A stretch of DNA of 64,000 bases. Origin: Cannabis sativa. Taxonomy: Eukaryota > Streptophyta > Magnoliopsida > Rosales > Cannabaceae. Positions within the stretch are counted from its first letter, which is position 1; each line of letters opens with the position of its first letter. Positions 1-11,600 of this stretch are shown here, piece after piece. The notes beneath the pieces are model-generated. The model saw only the letters and a list, made by a program, of their open reading frames with translations, had not been told where the DNA came from and did no database searches. The stretch covers positions 5,394,001 through 5,458,000 of the forward strand of contig NC_083603.1 of the NCBI RefSeq assembly GCF_029168945.1, read 5' to 3'. A program made the position numbers and the translations under genes.

Positions 1-2479
1 GCACAGGGGTTTCTCAAGTTAACAAATCCAAGTCAAGATCAATGTTTGGAAGATGTGGGTTATGAATGGTTTATGACTTTGTTGGAAGGATCATTCTTTC
101 AAGATGTTGAAGTAGATGAATGTGGAATTATAAAGAAATGCAAAATGCATGATTTGATGCATGATCTTGCCGTTCAAGTAGCAGGAGAAGAATGTACTAC
201 TTTTGACTTCGACTTTTTAAATGGTCAAGGAAATATCAAGAAAACTACTCTTCATGTGTTTTTTGAAAACTATGCTTACTCGGGAAGTGAAGTTTCAGCT
301 TCATTGGCTCATGCAAAAAATATTCGAACATTTCTTAGTACTTTAAACGATAACGAGGAGTCATTTTGCGATGCCATAACATCAAACTGTAAGGTTATAC
401 GTTGTTTGGATTTGAACAATTCAAGTATTAAGATAGTATCAAATTCTATCAGCAAGTTGAAACACCTGAGATATTTAGACCTTTCACGGAATTCTTTTCT
501 CGAGTCACTTCCCAATTCAATTACGAATTTGGTGAATTTGCAAACGTTGAAACTCAATCATTGCTCAGATCTCAAAGCACTACCTAGAGAATTTGAGAAA
601 CTCATCAAGGCATCTTGAACTTTCTTCGTGTGAATTGAATTCTTTGCCAAGTGGACTAGGTCAGTTGACACAATTGAGATACTTGGATCTTTCTAAGAAT
701 GAAAGTCTGTTATCACTTCCAGATTCAATGAATGATTTGTTGAATTTGCAAACACTGAAACTCAATGAATGCTCAAAACTCAAAGAGCTTCCTAGAGATA
801 TTGGGAAACTCATCAACCTTAGGCATCTTAAAATCTCTGATTGTGATAAATTGGCGTATATGCCAAGTGGACTGGGCAAGCTAACTAATCTCCAAATATT
901 ATCAAATTATGTGTTGATGAAGAGCGAAAAGTGTATCCGAAGGCATGGTGGTGAGCTAAAGGAATTGATGGGATTGAACAACTTGAGAGGCAAATTGGAA
1001 GTTATAAATTTGAGTTGTGAGAAAAATGTGGCAGCGGAGTATGAGAAAGCCAAACTAAAGGATAAACAATATCTTCGATCATTGAGATTGGAGTGGGATT
1101 CTGAAGCTAAAATGGATGAAACCGAGGCTATTGTTGGTTATGAGATGTCATTAGAAGGTCTCCAGCCTCACCAAAATATTCAGAATCTAAGGCTAATAAA
1201 TTATGGGGGTGTTAAACTCTCCAGCTGGCTCTCATCACTTACTAAGCTTGTGAAGTTAACTTTGAAAGATTGTGCAAAATGTGAGCATGTCGTTCCATTG
1301 AATCAATTCAAGTGTCTCAAGGGTTTGTACCTTGAGAGGTTGATATGTTTAGAGTACATATCCAACACTAATAATGTCAGCGAAGACTTGGTTGGTTCAA
1401 CAACAACATTACTGCCATCTCTAAATACACTTTGGTTGCAGGATTTGCCTAATCTAAAAGGATGGTGGAGAGAGATTGAAGTTGATCATTCTTGTTTTGA
1501 TGCAAATGCAAATGAAGATAATCACACTTCCTTGTCTTATTATCTCCCTTCTCTTTCAAACTTAGTTATAGATGATTGTCCTAAGCTGACTTGCATGCCA
1601 CTTTACCCACAATTGGAAACATTGAAGATGAACAAGACTAGCCAGAAGAGATTTGAAGAGACATTAAGAACGAGGATGATGATGAGCAATAACTTTGGAT
1701 CTGTATTCCCAACAACTCCTTCTTTCTCAGTTCTCTCCAAATTAGAAAGGCTAATTCTAAGAGACATTGATGATCTAGAATGTCTTCCAGACTCCTTCAA
1801 GAGCCTTGCTTGTCTCAGTCGCTTTTATATTGATGGTTGTCCTAAATTGAAGGATTTGTGTCCTGGTATTCTACATCTCTCATCACTTCAAAGTCTATAT
1901 ATTGTAGAATGCGAGGGGTTAGGGGACATGCTGATTAGTGATGATTATGACTTTATGTGGCAATCCCTAAATGGAACACTCCGATCACTAGTACTAAAGA
2001 TGTTGCCAAATGTAGTGACTATTCTTCCTATGGGTATCCAACATCTTACCAGCTTACAACAACTTGAAGTTTTCTGGTGTGATAGTCTAACAACAATTCC
2101 AGAGTGGATCCACAACCTCAAATCACTTAAGAGGCTTTGGTTATCCAACTGCCCCAATCTGACATCATTCCCTGAAGGAATTCGAAGCCTCACCACTTTG
2201 AACGTGTTACATATTTTTAAATGTCCCATTTTATTGAAGAGATGCAAAAGGAATACAGGTGAAGATTGGGATAAGATTTCTCATATAAAAGACTTGTTCT
2301 TACGTCCAGATCCCAACAAAGAAGAAGAAGAAGAAAATGAGGTACAAACGTCAATGTCTAATGTTTGCTTTTATTTTCATATTAAATTAAAAATCAGTGC
2401 TTATAATGTTTATCCTGATATTATATTGCAGAATACAAAGGGATGCAACCTCTTCAACAAGTTTAGAAATCAAGGATAG
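1..2479 (+). pseudogene. NLR-1: 3' part of a CC-NBS-LRR disease-resistance gene (RGA-like), frameshifted
   Basis: The gene enters from the left edge: base 1 already lies in the end of the NB-ARC (winged-helix) region. The MHD motif is visible as KMHDLMHDLAVQVAG (about 139-183), followed by some 20 leucine-rich repeats of the LxxLxxLxLxxC type. NLRs of this family are cytoplasmic receptors that detect pathogen effectors; the MHD region controls ADP/ATP state and the LRR gives specificity. Compared with NLR-2, five bases are missing after base 608 (within 'INLRHLEL'), so the frame of 46-618 is abandoned and the LRR continues in another frame (593-2479). A short GT-AG intron, 2342-2431 (90 bp), separates the acidic EEEENE tail from the last exon; its length is a multiple of three, so the ORF stays open whether or not it is spliced. 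The upstream NB-ARC and exon 1 lie outside the window. Family assignment is very secure; pseudogene status rests on the deletion. Confidence 0.9.
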
Positions 2480-2574
2480 ATATCATATGTGTAGCGTAGG
2501 TAATTACTTCCTTCTCATATGATTTATATCTAAAACATTTTTTTTTAAAAAAAAAAAAACAAGAGTAAAATTTG

Positions 2575-2718
2575 TCATGGACTGAAGCTATATATCATTG
2601 TTAATGTATACAATCTAGAAATTTTTCCATAAACTGATTTTACTGAACAAATGGAGGAGAAAAATATAAACTCTGATATTTCTATTGATTGGAAAGTTTT
2701 GGGTGTTTCGATGATCAT
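2575..2718 (-). CDS. Small secreted-peptide-like ORF, copy A (possible S1/SPH self-incompatibility-like remnant)
   Basis: A 47-codon ORF runs tail-to-tail with NLR-1, about 95 bp past the NLR stop. It starts MIIETPKTFQSIEIS, has a hydrophobic stretch (EFIFFSSICSV) and the conserved segment VKSVYGKIS, then ends MIYSFSP. The same segment occurs beside NLR-3 and NLR-4 (copies B-E), always on the strand opposite the NLR. The N-terminus resembles a signal peptide. The copy is shorter than copy D and lacks its 'VILICFSS' part, so it is probably truncated. The link to plant S1-like secreted proteins (PF05938) is inference from the general pattern of signal peptide, short beta-rich domain and xLxCxS. 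It could equally be the first exon of another gene. Confidence 0.35.
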   Translation of the reverse strand: MIIETPKTFQSIEISEFIFFSSICSVKSVYGKISRLYTLTMIYSFSP

Positions 2719-2749
2719 GAGTTCATTGTTGTTTTGAATAATGTAAGTA

Positions 2750-3560
2750 CTTTGAATTATTTTTTGAACTGGGTTTTTGTTAAAGATAATGAAAAATATG
2801 ATCTATAAATTTCTGAAGGGTTTACTAAATTAGTAGAGGAAACAAAAAAAAAAAGGTTTATTTTGAGTGGGATTCAACTACTAATAACTTTGTTTTAAAT
2901 TTTTTTGTTTAACTAGTCCGATGGCTGTCTAAACTAAGTTAGCATATGTTAGTGAAATCTTTATTCCCTTGTATGTTTCTTTGTTTTTAATTGATTCTAA
3001 ATTATTTATAACTAAAGGAGCAAAAGAGAGTGAAGAAGAAAAGGAAGCAAAGTATGAAGGAAATGTAAGGGTACTTAGGAGGATGTGCAATTGAAAGAGT
3101 GACTGTTTTAACAGTAAGAAGAGAAACACAAGAGCAAGAGCATTATCGGATAAGATCAGTTGAGTGAACTAAGTTGTTTAAGCTACAAATATCATTATGT
3201 TGTATGAATTTGTATGGTATATGTATTAGTACTTTTTAATTTAAGTTGAGTTAGATGTTATGACTTCATTTTCATAATAAATCCTGTTTGGTGTATGGAA
3301 CAGATATAATTTTGCATGAGAAATGGATATTATGGTGAAGCAAGAAATGTTGCTTTTCTCGTCTCGTTATTCACACCAGTTTGCTCCACTGGTATGCATA
3401 TATGTGTAGTTTTACATTATCCCTTTTATGATTTCTGATAGTTTTGGCTATATTTTTATTTTTATTCTATTTTTTTTTTAATATAGAATTAACAGCTTAC
3501 TATAGGTGAAGCAATCATTTGCTGAGTGAGGTGTTTTCAATGTTTATATATGTATCTCTG
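2750..3560 (+). repeat. Duplicated 3' flank of the NLR unit (noncoding, with remnants of an unidentified gene)
   Basis: This stretch recurs downstream of NLR-2 (about 12960-13270 and 14820-15130) and, in reverse complement, at 23230-24309. Recognisable shared blocks are the 'gatgaagcaagaaatgttgc' segment (3339), the 'gcttac' block near 3495 and the purine-rich block at 3000-3150. No open frame of useful length remains. It is evidence that the NLRs were duplicated together with their downstream neighbours. Confidence 0.6.
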
Positions 3561-3665
3561 GTGAAAAGCTTGTAATATATACATTGAGATTGCATAATAG
3601 AAAGAGAGGTCTCAAATGGTGTGTATCTATAGTTGTTAAATCTTGGTAGTTGTTGTTGTTTTCAG

Positions 3666-4170
3666 TATCGCTAAAGATGTTAAAAATGTGCATATGCAGT
3701 CCTCAAGAAAGAGAGAGCGTTACAGAACAGCAGACAGTGTTAAGACAACTGGAGGCAATACTCTCAGTTCACAAGTTGGTTAAACTTGGTCATTATATCG
3801 ATGCTCTTAGAGAGGTTGCAAGACTCCCCTTTCTTCCTCTGGATCCAAGAACTCCCGACATTGCGCCTGATGTGTTTCAAAACTTGTCTCCTCATGTTCA
3901 AGCTTGTGTTCCAGACCTTCTCAGAGTTGTTCTTACTTGTCTGGATAATGTCACAGATTCTGATGGATCGCTCCGGGCTTTGAGGGCAAAGGTTTGTATT
4001 TTTTGCAGTACTAATATTTCTTGTTATGCAAAAATGGATAAAATGTGAGAAGTGATTGTAATTAAGCACTTGCATTGATTTGTGTTTTGCAGATTGCGTC
4101 TTTTATTGCGACTAATTCGAGTAGGAATTGGCCTCGGGACTTGTATGAAAAGATTGCAAGAAGCTTATGA
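3666..4170 (+). pseudogene. NUP93: NUP93 C-terminal fragment (last two exons)
   Basis: Two exons encode what I recognise as the C-terminus of the plant nuclear pore scaffold protein NUP93: exon 3666 (or 3700)-3991 contains QERESVTEQQTVLRQLEAIL, the segment LPFLPLDPRTPDIAPDVFQ and DSDGSLRALRAK; a GT-AG intron 3992-4092 follows; the final exon 4093-4170 reads IASFIATNSSRNWPRDLYEK and ends IARSL-stop. NUP93 is an inner-ring nucleoporin of some 850 residues, so only about 130 residues are present. The retained intron shows a DNA-level duplication rather than a reverse-transcribed copy. The start of the first exon is unclear because the frame before 'SPQERES' contains no recognisable NUP93 sequence. 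The upstream intron also recurs behind NLR-2 (15020-15120) without the exon. The recognition is from memory of the family; the pseudogene call is an inference from truncation. Confidence 0.7.
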
Positions 4171-5030
4171 ACATAAGATGAAAATGATGGTCACATACCA
4201 AATCCAAGAAAGAACAAACAAAGGATGGTCACGTGAGAATGTAAATGTATGGGGAATGAGAGTGTGGTGAATGGTGAGACTGAGAGAGGTCATTTATTTG
4301 TTGTAGAAAACAAGTTTAGAGAATGGTATGTACGTAAAAAATCTGACTTGTCTTTCTTTCAAACTGATGAGTAATGAGTTCAACTGTAGCATGGGGTTTT
4401 GCTGAGGTTTTCTTTTTGAATATGTTATATACTAAAATGTTTTTCCTTAAACAACAGTAGATCTCTTAGCAATTTTTCTTTTTATTCCAAATCTTTTGGT
4501 GGATTTCAAATAGCTTTTTCAGGAAGCAAATAGCTTGGCAGTACAATATAAAGATTACTCTCTCTATTTGTATTGCTCTTTAGTAACGTTTAAATGTAAT
4601 TTATTTGTTATTTTTATTTTTCTAATCCTAGAGTCTGAATTAAACTTAAATGTAAAATTAGAAGATATAAGTTTACACTAATGGTACATTGTTTGTTTAT
4701 TGGATTGGGAGTGTTTTTACCAAATTGTATTGTGTTTCTTTGCTACTATTCATTGATGCTAATAAAATAACAAAAAGTTACAAATAGGAAAAGTATTGTT
4801 TGCTTAACTACAAAAAGAAAAAGTTGAAAGCATGATAAGATGAATAAGCAAAAGAAAAAGTAAGACACGTGTGCCTTGATTTTTCATTATTATTTTCCTT
4901 ATTTTTAAATTAATGTCAAGTTTGGTTGTTTTTAGTTTCACTTACAATAATAGTCATCAAATTTAAAAATCATATATGGATCATCAAATGATAAAAAAAT
5001 ATCTTAAAGTAACTCATACATATCGATAAG
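4171..5030. other. Intergenic spacer, nothing recognised
   Basis: AT-rich DNA with no ORF of interest on either strand. A short frame at 4082-4270 only overlaps the NUP93 final exon in a wrong frame. Confidence 0.6.
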
Positions 5031-5213
5031 AGCATTGCTATTGGGCACCAGTGGTGCCTAGCACCTTCTAAATGTGTCAACTTGCAATTGGTTAGCGATA
5101 CTCTATAAAAATTATTATATTAAACTATATGGGACCCGATACTTAATTGCACCAATAGCGATATTGACACGTAGGAGGGAGCTAGGCACCAGTGGTGCCC
5201 TTTAGCATTTCTA
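5031..5213. mobile_element. Mutator-type MITE (183 bp) with 10-bp target duplication
   Basis: The ends are inverted repeats of about 35 bp: left 'attgggcaccagtggtgcc', right the reverse complement of 'aagggcaccactggtgcc' with small differences. The element is flanked by the direct repeat TATCGATAAG (5021-5030 and 5214-5223), which fits the 9-10 bp duplications of Mutator-like transposases. It has no coding capacity. It sits about 400 bp upstream of the NLR-2 start codon. Confidence 0.8.
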
Positions 5214-5289
5214 TATCGATAAGTATTATATAAATATTTGTATATTTATTCAGATATATTATTAGTGAAATTATTGTCCATCAATGAGT

Positions 5290-5606
5290 AGAAAAAGAAA
5301 AAGTTGAATGGACCTGATAAAGGAAAAGTGACTAATAATTGAGACACTCACAAACAAAATACATATGAAAGAATCAATTCAATTCGTAAAAAAGAAATGA
5401 AAGCTGAAATTCAAAGATCATTAATCAATAAAGTATTACTGGATTCCAGCATATGTGAATCACATTCATACAATAGTCCACTTTAGTTTTCTACCACATT
5501 CATCATTTATATTCTTAATTATATGCTCTTTCACTCTCACTCTCTAACACCTCAACAAGACTACTACTCACCACTCTTCTCTAATACCAAACAAGTTTGA
5601 AAAGCC
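5290..5606 (+). promoter_or_regulatory. NLR-2 promoter and 5' leader
   Basis: About 200 bp before the ATG are shared with the region upstream of NLR-3 (reverse complement at 48558-48745), including the block around 5402-5465 and the CT-rich leader 'ctctcactctctaacacc' (5534). A TATA-like 'tttatattc' lies near 5506. Conservation between the two NLRs, in contrast to the diverged DNA further upstream, marks this as the shared proximal promoter; the elements themselves are inferred. Confidence 0.5.
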
Positions 5607-8600
5607 ATGGCTGAGTTGATTCTGTCTCCGATTGCTGAGAAAATCATTGGTGGTTTGGGATCTGAAGCTGTGAAACACATCTCTCTGATTTGGGGTGTGG
5701 AGGATGAGGTTGAAGATCTCAAAGAAACCATTTCAACAATCCAAGCTGTGCTTTTGGATGCTGAGAGGAAACAATCTCACAACAACCAAGTCAAGAACTG
5801 GCTCCAAAGGCTGAGCACTGTGGTTTTTAAAGCAGACGACTTGATGGACGACTTCAACACTCAAGCTTTGATCATGTCTCACAACCCAATGGCCAACCAG
5901 GTTCGGATTGTTTTCTATTTTCAAAAATATTTTTTTTCTAACATATTATATTTTATATTTTTACTCACATATATAGACCTTAAATCTGGACTCGGATTTC
6001 AAACCAGACCCGGACCCAGGCCCTGATCTAGACTCAGACATCAGACTTGAACCCCAATTGTAGGTCGAGACTCGGACACGAACCCCAAGGCTAGGTCTGA
6101 GGTTCGGGGTCCAAGTCTAAGTTCGGGCAAAGGTCCGAGTTCAGGTCCAGGTCTAGGATCTGAAATAGGATAAGTTCGGTATAGAATATTAATTTTTTTA
6201 GTAAAACAAATCTAAAATAGTTTTAAAAAAATTTGAGCCAAAAACTATTAAATTTTGAAAATGACAAAAAAACTATTCTTTATTCTTACTTTTAAAAATA
6301 CAATTTTAAAAATTTAAAAACACAGTGAAACAATCTCACACACATCTAAAGAGTGAGGCAACAAATATTGCTTTGCTTCTATAATTGTCAAATTCCTACC
6401 AATAATGAGAAGAGATATAAACTCAACAACTAAATAAATTGAAATAAAATATTTTTTTTGAACAATGAAATAAAATATCTTTGAATTGCAACAATCATTC
6501 GAATTTGTTCAATTTTCGTTATCTTATTATTTTTTTTTGAAACTGATACGAACCACACCAACTTGTGATGAAACCCGACACCAAATATGGAACAGCCACC
6601 AAGAACAAACGATGTTGGAATAGAACCTCGACCCAATGCTTAGCGAAGCACGAACCTTGGTATAAGGAAGACGCCACAAACGGGGATGGAAATCCGTTTG
6701 ATAAGTCAAGTTGAAAGCCACAAGGATACCTCCTTGATAAGTTCACAAGTTTCTTCAAGAACTCTAGAAGATAAAAACTCACAATTTGCATATATGATAA
6801 TCTGATTTTTACAATGGAAAGGTAGTCCATTTTATAGGACGAAAAATGACACCTAAAAGACCTTTGGACTTCAACATTAACACACCTAAGACCTTTGGTC
6901 TTTCCAATAAAAGCATACTAAATAAGACTCTTGGTCTTCATAATGAAAGCTCCATAATGAAGACCTTTTGACTCTGAAAGTCCTAATTACTACAAGTTCA
7001 AATTGATGATTCTTAACAGAGTAATTCTATGTTATGAACTAGAAATTAAAATCAATGAACACAGAATTTACAAGCTTCCTCTGCATTGGAAACGCATTCC
7101 AACCGAGTAGTGCTTGGGTTCCCTTGAACCGGGTACAGTAACTTTCACTAAACAATCAATTCAATTACAATATCCAGTTCTGATTCTTCAAATCAAACAA
7201 TGTAATCTAAATTGACTTTTGTACAAAGTTACCTAATGCTTGAACAACCTCAAGCTTTGAGATCTAAACACATTTAGATCTCAAACACAAGAAACACACA
7301 GCTGAACTACCTTCAGCAAAGAATCTGAACTCCCTTCAGATCAAGCAGATTCGAACTCCATCTTCAACCTCAGGAAGATCTCTCGAATTTCAATCTGCAC
7401 ATACAAGAAACAGAAACAGAAAAATGTTGCCCCAGCAGAGCAAGAATCAAGAAGAAGATTCTAACAGAAGAGAGTTAGTTAGTACAACGGTTCTGACCGA
7501 ATTTATATACTAAAGATAATAAACCAGACTAACTAACCAACTAGCTAAGTACAGCTGGCACAACCTAACAAACTGCAGAAAGCTGACATGGCACTAAATG
7601 ATATTAGTGAAAACAGATGCAACTAACTACAGAACAGATGTTAGAGAAAACAAATACTGAACAAAAGCAATATCTAATTTGCCACACAAAACATGACACT
7701 TACAGACTCCACTCTTGTAACTCCCACACAAAAGAACTTGACACATATAAATGTGACAACTACGACCATATGATAAAAACGTGACACATAAAATAAAACG
7801 TGACACATATAATGAAGCTTCAAAATTCAGTCCACTTTGATGAGTATGACCAATCTTTGTTCTCCTTCCGTGTTGACCACGGTCTCTTCTTGATTTAAGA
7901 CTTTGTGTACTAGGCTGTTAAGCTCTTCCTTGAATCTCTTAGCTTGTGCCCTAGTCACTGGACCCACTGGAATTGGACTTGATACTTGGTCCTTGATGTC
8001 CTCATCAGAAACGGATTCTCGTTACCTTATTAAATACAGAACTTAACATGCCACAACAGAAAATATAAGAGATTTTTATAAAAATATTAGATTTTAGGTA
8101 AAAATTTATAATTTTGCTGTCACATGGAATTTTTTATAAAAACATTGATTTTTTATAAAATAACCGTAAAACAATAAAATAGAACAATTAAAACAACAAT
8201 GGAACAACTAAAAAACAACCATAAAACAATAGCGAAAACTTAACACGGTACAAAATATAAAACTTATACAGTATTTTGAAAAAAAAATATAGTATTTTTT
8301 TTTAAAAAAATTCCCTCCCGTAATAAAAAAGTAAAAAAAAAAATTAAAATTATAGTATATGGTGTAAAAACTCCAAAATATAACACTACAAAAAGTATAG
8401 CAGCAATACTAAAATAATTTTATGATGATTGACAATAAATTGTATGTATATAAAAAGTAATTATATAAGCTTACAAAAGGAAAATTCATCTAAGACAAAA
8501 AAGAGAAAATGAAAGTCTAAATATTATTAGACTAAATACCTATCTCTTTTGTATACGCACTTAATTATAAATGTTGAGAATTGCCTAAGCTTGATCCTAA

Positions 8601-11600
8601 TTCGAATATATGATAAACAGAGAAAAGAAAGAAAGTGATTTTTTTTTTTTAATGAATACTAGTGTGTGTATGAATTTGTACAAGAGTAAGTGTCTAAACC
8701 TTTAAAAGTTTTCTACTTATAGCTTAGGCCTTAGACAAGTACATTGAGTTGTTAAGTGTCATTAACAGCTCTAAGTAACACTAACGGTTCTAAACAGAAA
8801 CTAATAACTAGCTTAGGTACTAATGAGATCCCAGCCAGGATAAAAGGTCATTAAACTAACATAAAAAGAAAGCTAATTAGTAATTTTTTCTCCTGAACTT
8901 TGACATGTACTAAATCGTGCTCCCTGAACTTTTTTGGCCGTTAAAAATTCCCTCCGAACTATTGAGATTGTTAAATTTAAGGATTTTTGTCTAATTTTAG
9001 TAAAAAAATTCTAACATGGATGAAAGTTCAAGGGGCATGATTTAGTACATATCAAAGTTTGAGGGACATGATTTGGTAGATATCAAAGTCTGGGGAGCAT
9101 GATTTAATACATAAACAATCACTGAAACAGTAAAATTGAATGAAATTAGGCAAAAGTCCTTAAATTTAATAATCTCAATAGTTCGGGGAAATTTTTAACG
9201 GCTAAAAAAGTTCAGGGGTACGATTTACTACATGTCAAAGTTCAGGGGGAAAAATTACTAATTAGCCAATTCAATTTAAATCCTTCCTAAGAAAATAAAA
9301 TAAAATTATACAACTCCACAGGTGTGCACCTTCTTTTCCAGCTCCAACCAGCTCGCTTTCCGTTTCAAGATGAGTCGTAGAATACAAGGCATCAAGAAAA
9401 AACTGGCTTCCATTTCCAATGATAAAAGCTTCTTTTTGGAGCAAGGACGTCAAGAAACTACCCTAACTCCTAGAAGAGTGAGAGATGCTGACTTCTATGT
9501 ACATAAGGAAGATGTTATTGGGAGGGACAAGGATAGATCGTTCATCATCGATAATCTTTTATTGGAGAATTTTGATCAAGAGAGTGTCTCGGTGATTGCT
9601 ATTGTAGGAATAGGTGGTCTAGGAAAAACCACTCTTGCCAAAAGTATTTATAATGATGGGCAAGTCCAAAAACAATTTAAGTTAAGGATTTGGGTGTGTG
9701 TATCTGATCCATTTGACTTCAGACTAATTATTAAAAGTATTATTGAGTCTGCAGAAGGCCAGGCTATTTCGGGAGACATGGGAACAGAATTGTTAGTAAA
9801 GAAACTTCGAGAAGTACTTGGTGGAAATCAGTATTTTCTTGTACTAGATGATATATGGGAGGAAGACCATGCTATGTTGTTGAAGTTAAAAGATTTAATA
9901 ACAAGTAATGAAAATGCTGGGAGTAGAGTTGTAATAACTACTCGTAGTGAAAACATTGCTAAATTCTTAACTACCGAACAACAACCCTATCAACTAGGGG
10001 TTCTTGATGAAGTTGAATCTTGGTTTTTGTTTAAAAGGGTGGCTTTTGAAGATGGATCACAAGAGCTAGATAACTCTAGCATTGTGGAGATTGGAAAGGA
10101 GATTGTGAAAAGGTGTAAAGGAATCCCCTTGGCCATCAAAACAATAGGAAATATATTACACGGGAAAAGTTTAGAATCAGAGTGGTCTTCCTTAGATAAG
10201 GAATTTTCAAAAATACCTTATCGAAGAGAAGATGATATGTTACCCACCCTCAAATTGAGTTATGATCATCTTCCCTCCCATTTGAAACTTTGCTTTGCCT
10301 ATTGTAGTTTATTTCCTAAAGATAAAGAAATTAAGGTGAGAAATTTAATTAATCTTTGGATGGGGCAAGGATTTCTCAAGTTATCTACAAGTCAAGATCA
10401 ATATTTGGAAGATGTGGGTTATGAATGGTTTATGACTTTGTTGGAAGGATCATTCTTTCAAGATGTTGAAGTAGATGAATGTGGAATTATAAAGAAATGC
10501 AAAATGCATGATTTGATGCATGATCTTGCTGTTCAAGTAGCTGGAGAAGAATGTACTACTTTTGCAATTTCAAATGGCCAAAGAAATATCAAGGAAACTA
10601 CTCTTCATGTGTCTTTTGTAGGCGATGCTTACTTAGGAAGTGAACTTTCAGCTTCATTGGCTCATGCAAAAAATATTCGAACATTTCTTAGTATTTCAAA
10701 CCCTAAGAAGGAGTTATTTTGCGATGCCATAACATTAAACTGTAAGTTTATACGTTGTTTGGATTTGAACCGTTCAAGTGGGAAGATAGTATCAAATTCT
10801 ATTGGCAAGTTGAAACACTTGAGATATTTAGACCTTTCATCGAATTCTTATCTCAATTCACTTACCAATTCAATTACGAATTTGGTGAATTTGCAAACGT
10901 TGAAGGTTAATTATTGCTCAAATCTCAGAGAACTACCTAGAGGTTTTGTGAAACTCATTAACCTTAGGCATCTTGAACTTTCTTGGTGTAAATTGAATTC
11001 TTTGCCAGGTGGAATAGGTCAGTTGACACAATTGAGATACTTGGATCTTTCTTGGAATCAAAATCTATTATTACTTCCAGATTCAATGAATGATTTGTTG
11101 AATTTGCAAACACTGAAACTCAATCATTGCTCAAAACTCAAAGAGCTTCCTAGAGATATTGGGAAACTCATCAACCTTAGGCATCTTAAAATCTCTGATA
11201 AATTGGAGTATATGCCAAGTGGACTGGGCAAGCTAACTAATCTCCAAATATTATCAAATTATGTGTTGATGAAGAGCGAAAAGTGTACCCCAAGGCATGG
11301 TGGTGAGCTAAAGGAATTGATGAGATTGAACAACTTGAGAGGCAAATTGGAACTTACAAATTTGAGTTGTGAGAAAAATGTGGCAGTGGAGTATGAGAAA
11401 GCCAAATTAAAGGATAAACAATATCTTCTATCATTGACAATGGAGTGGGATTCTGAAGCTAAAATGGATGAAACCGAGGCTATTGTTGGTTATGAGATGT
11501 CATTAGAAGGTCTCCAGCCACATCAAAATATTCAGAAGCTAAGGCTAACAAATTATGGGGGTGTTAAGCTCTCCAGTTGGCTCTCATCACTTACTAAGCT

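Noticed and set aside
3764..4075. 103-codon minus-strand frame
   Set aside because: Antisense shadow of the NUP93 exon.
9601..9636. P-loop codons as a miR482/2118 target site
   Set aside because: The family targets this motif in many NLRs, but without the species' miRNA sequence the pairing cannot be judged here.
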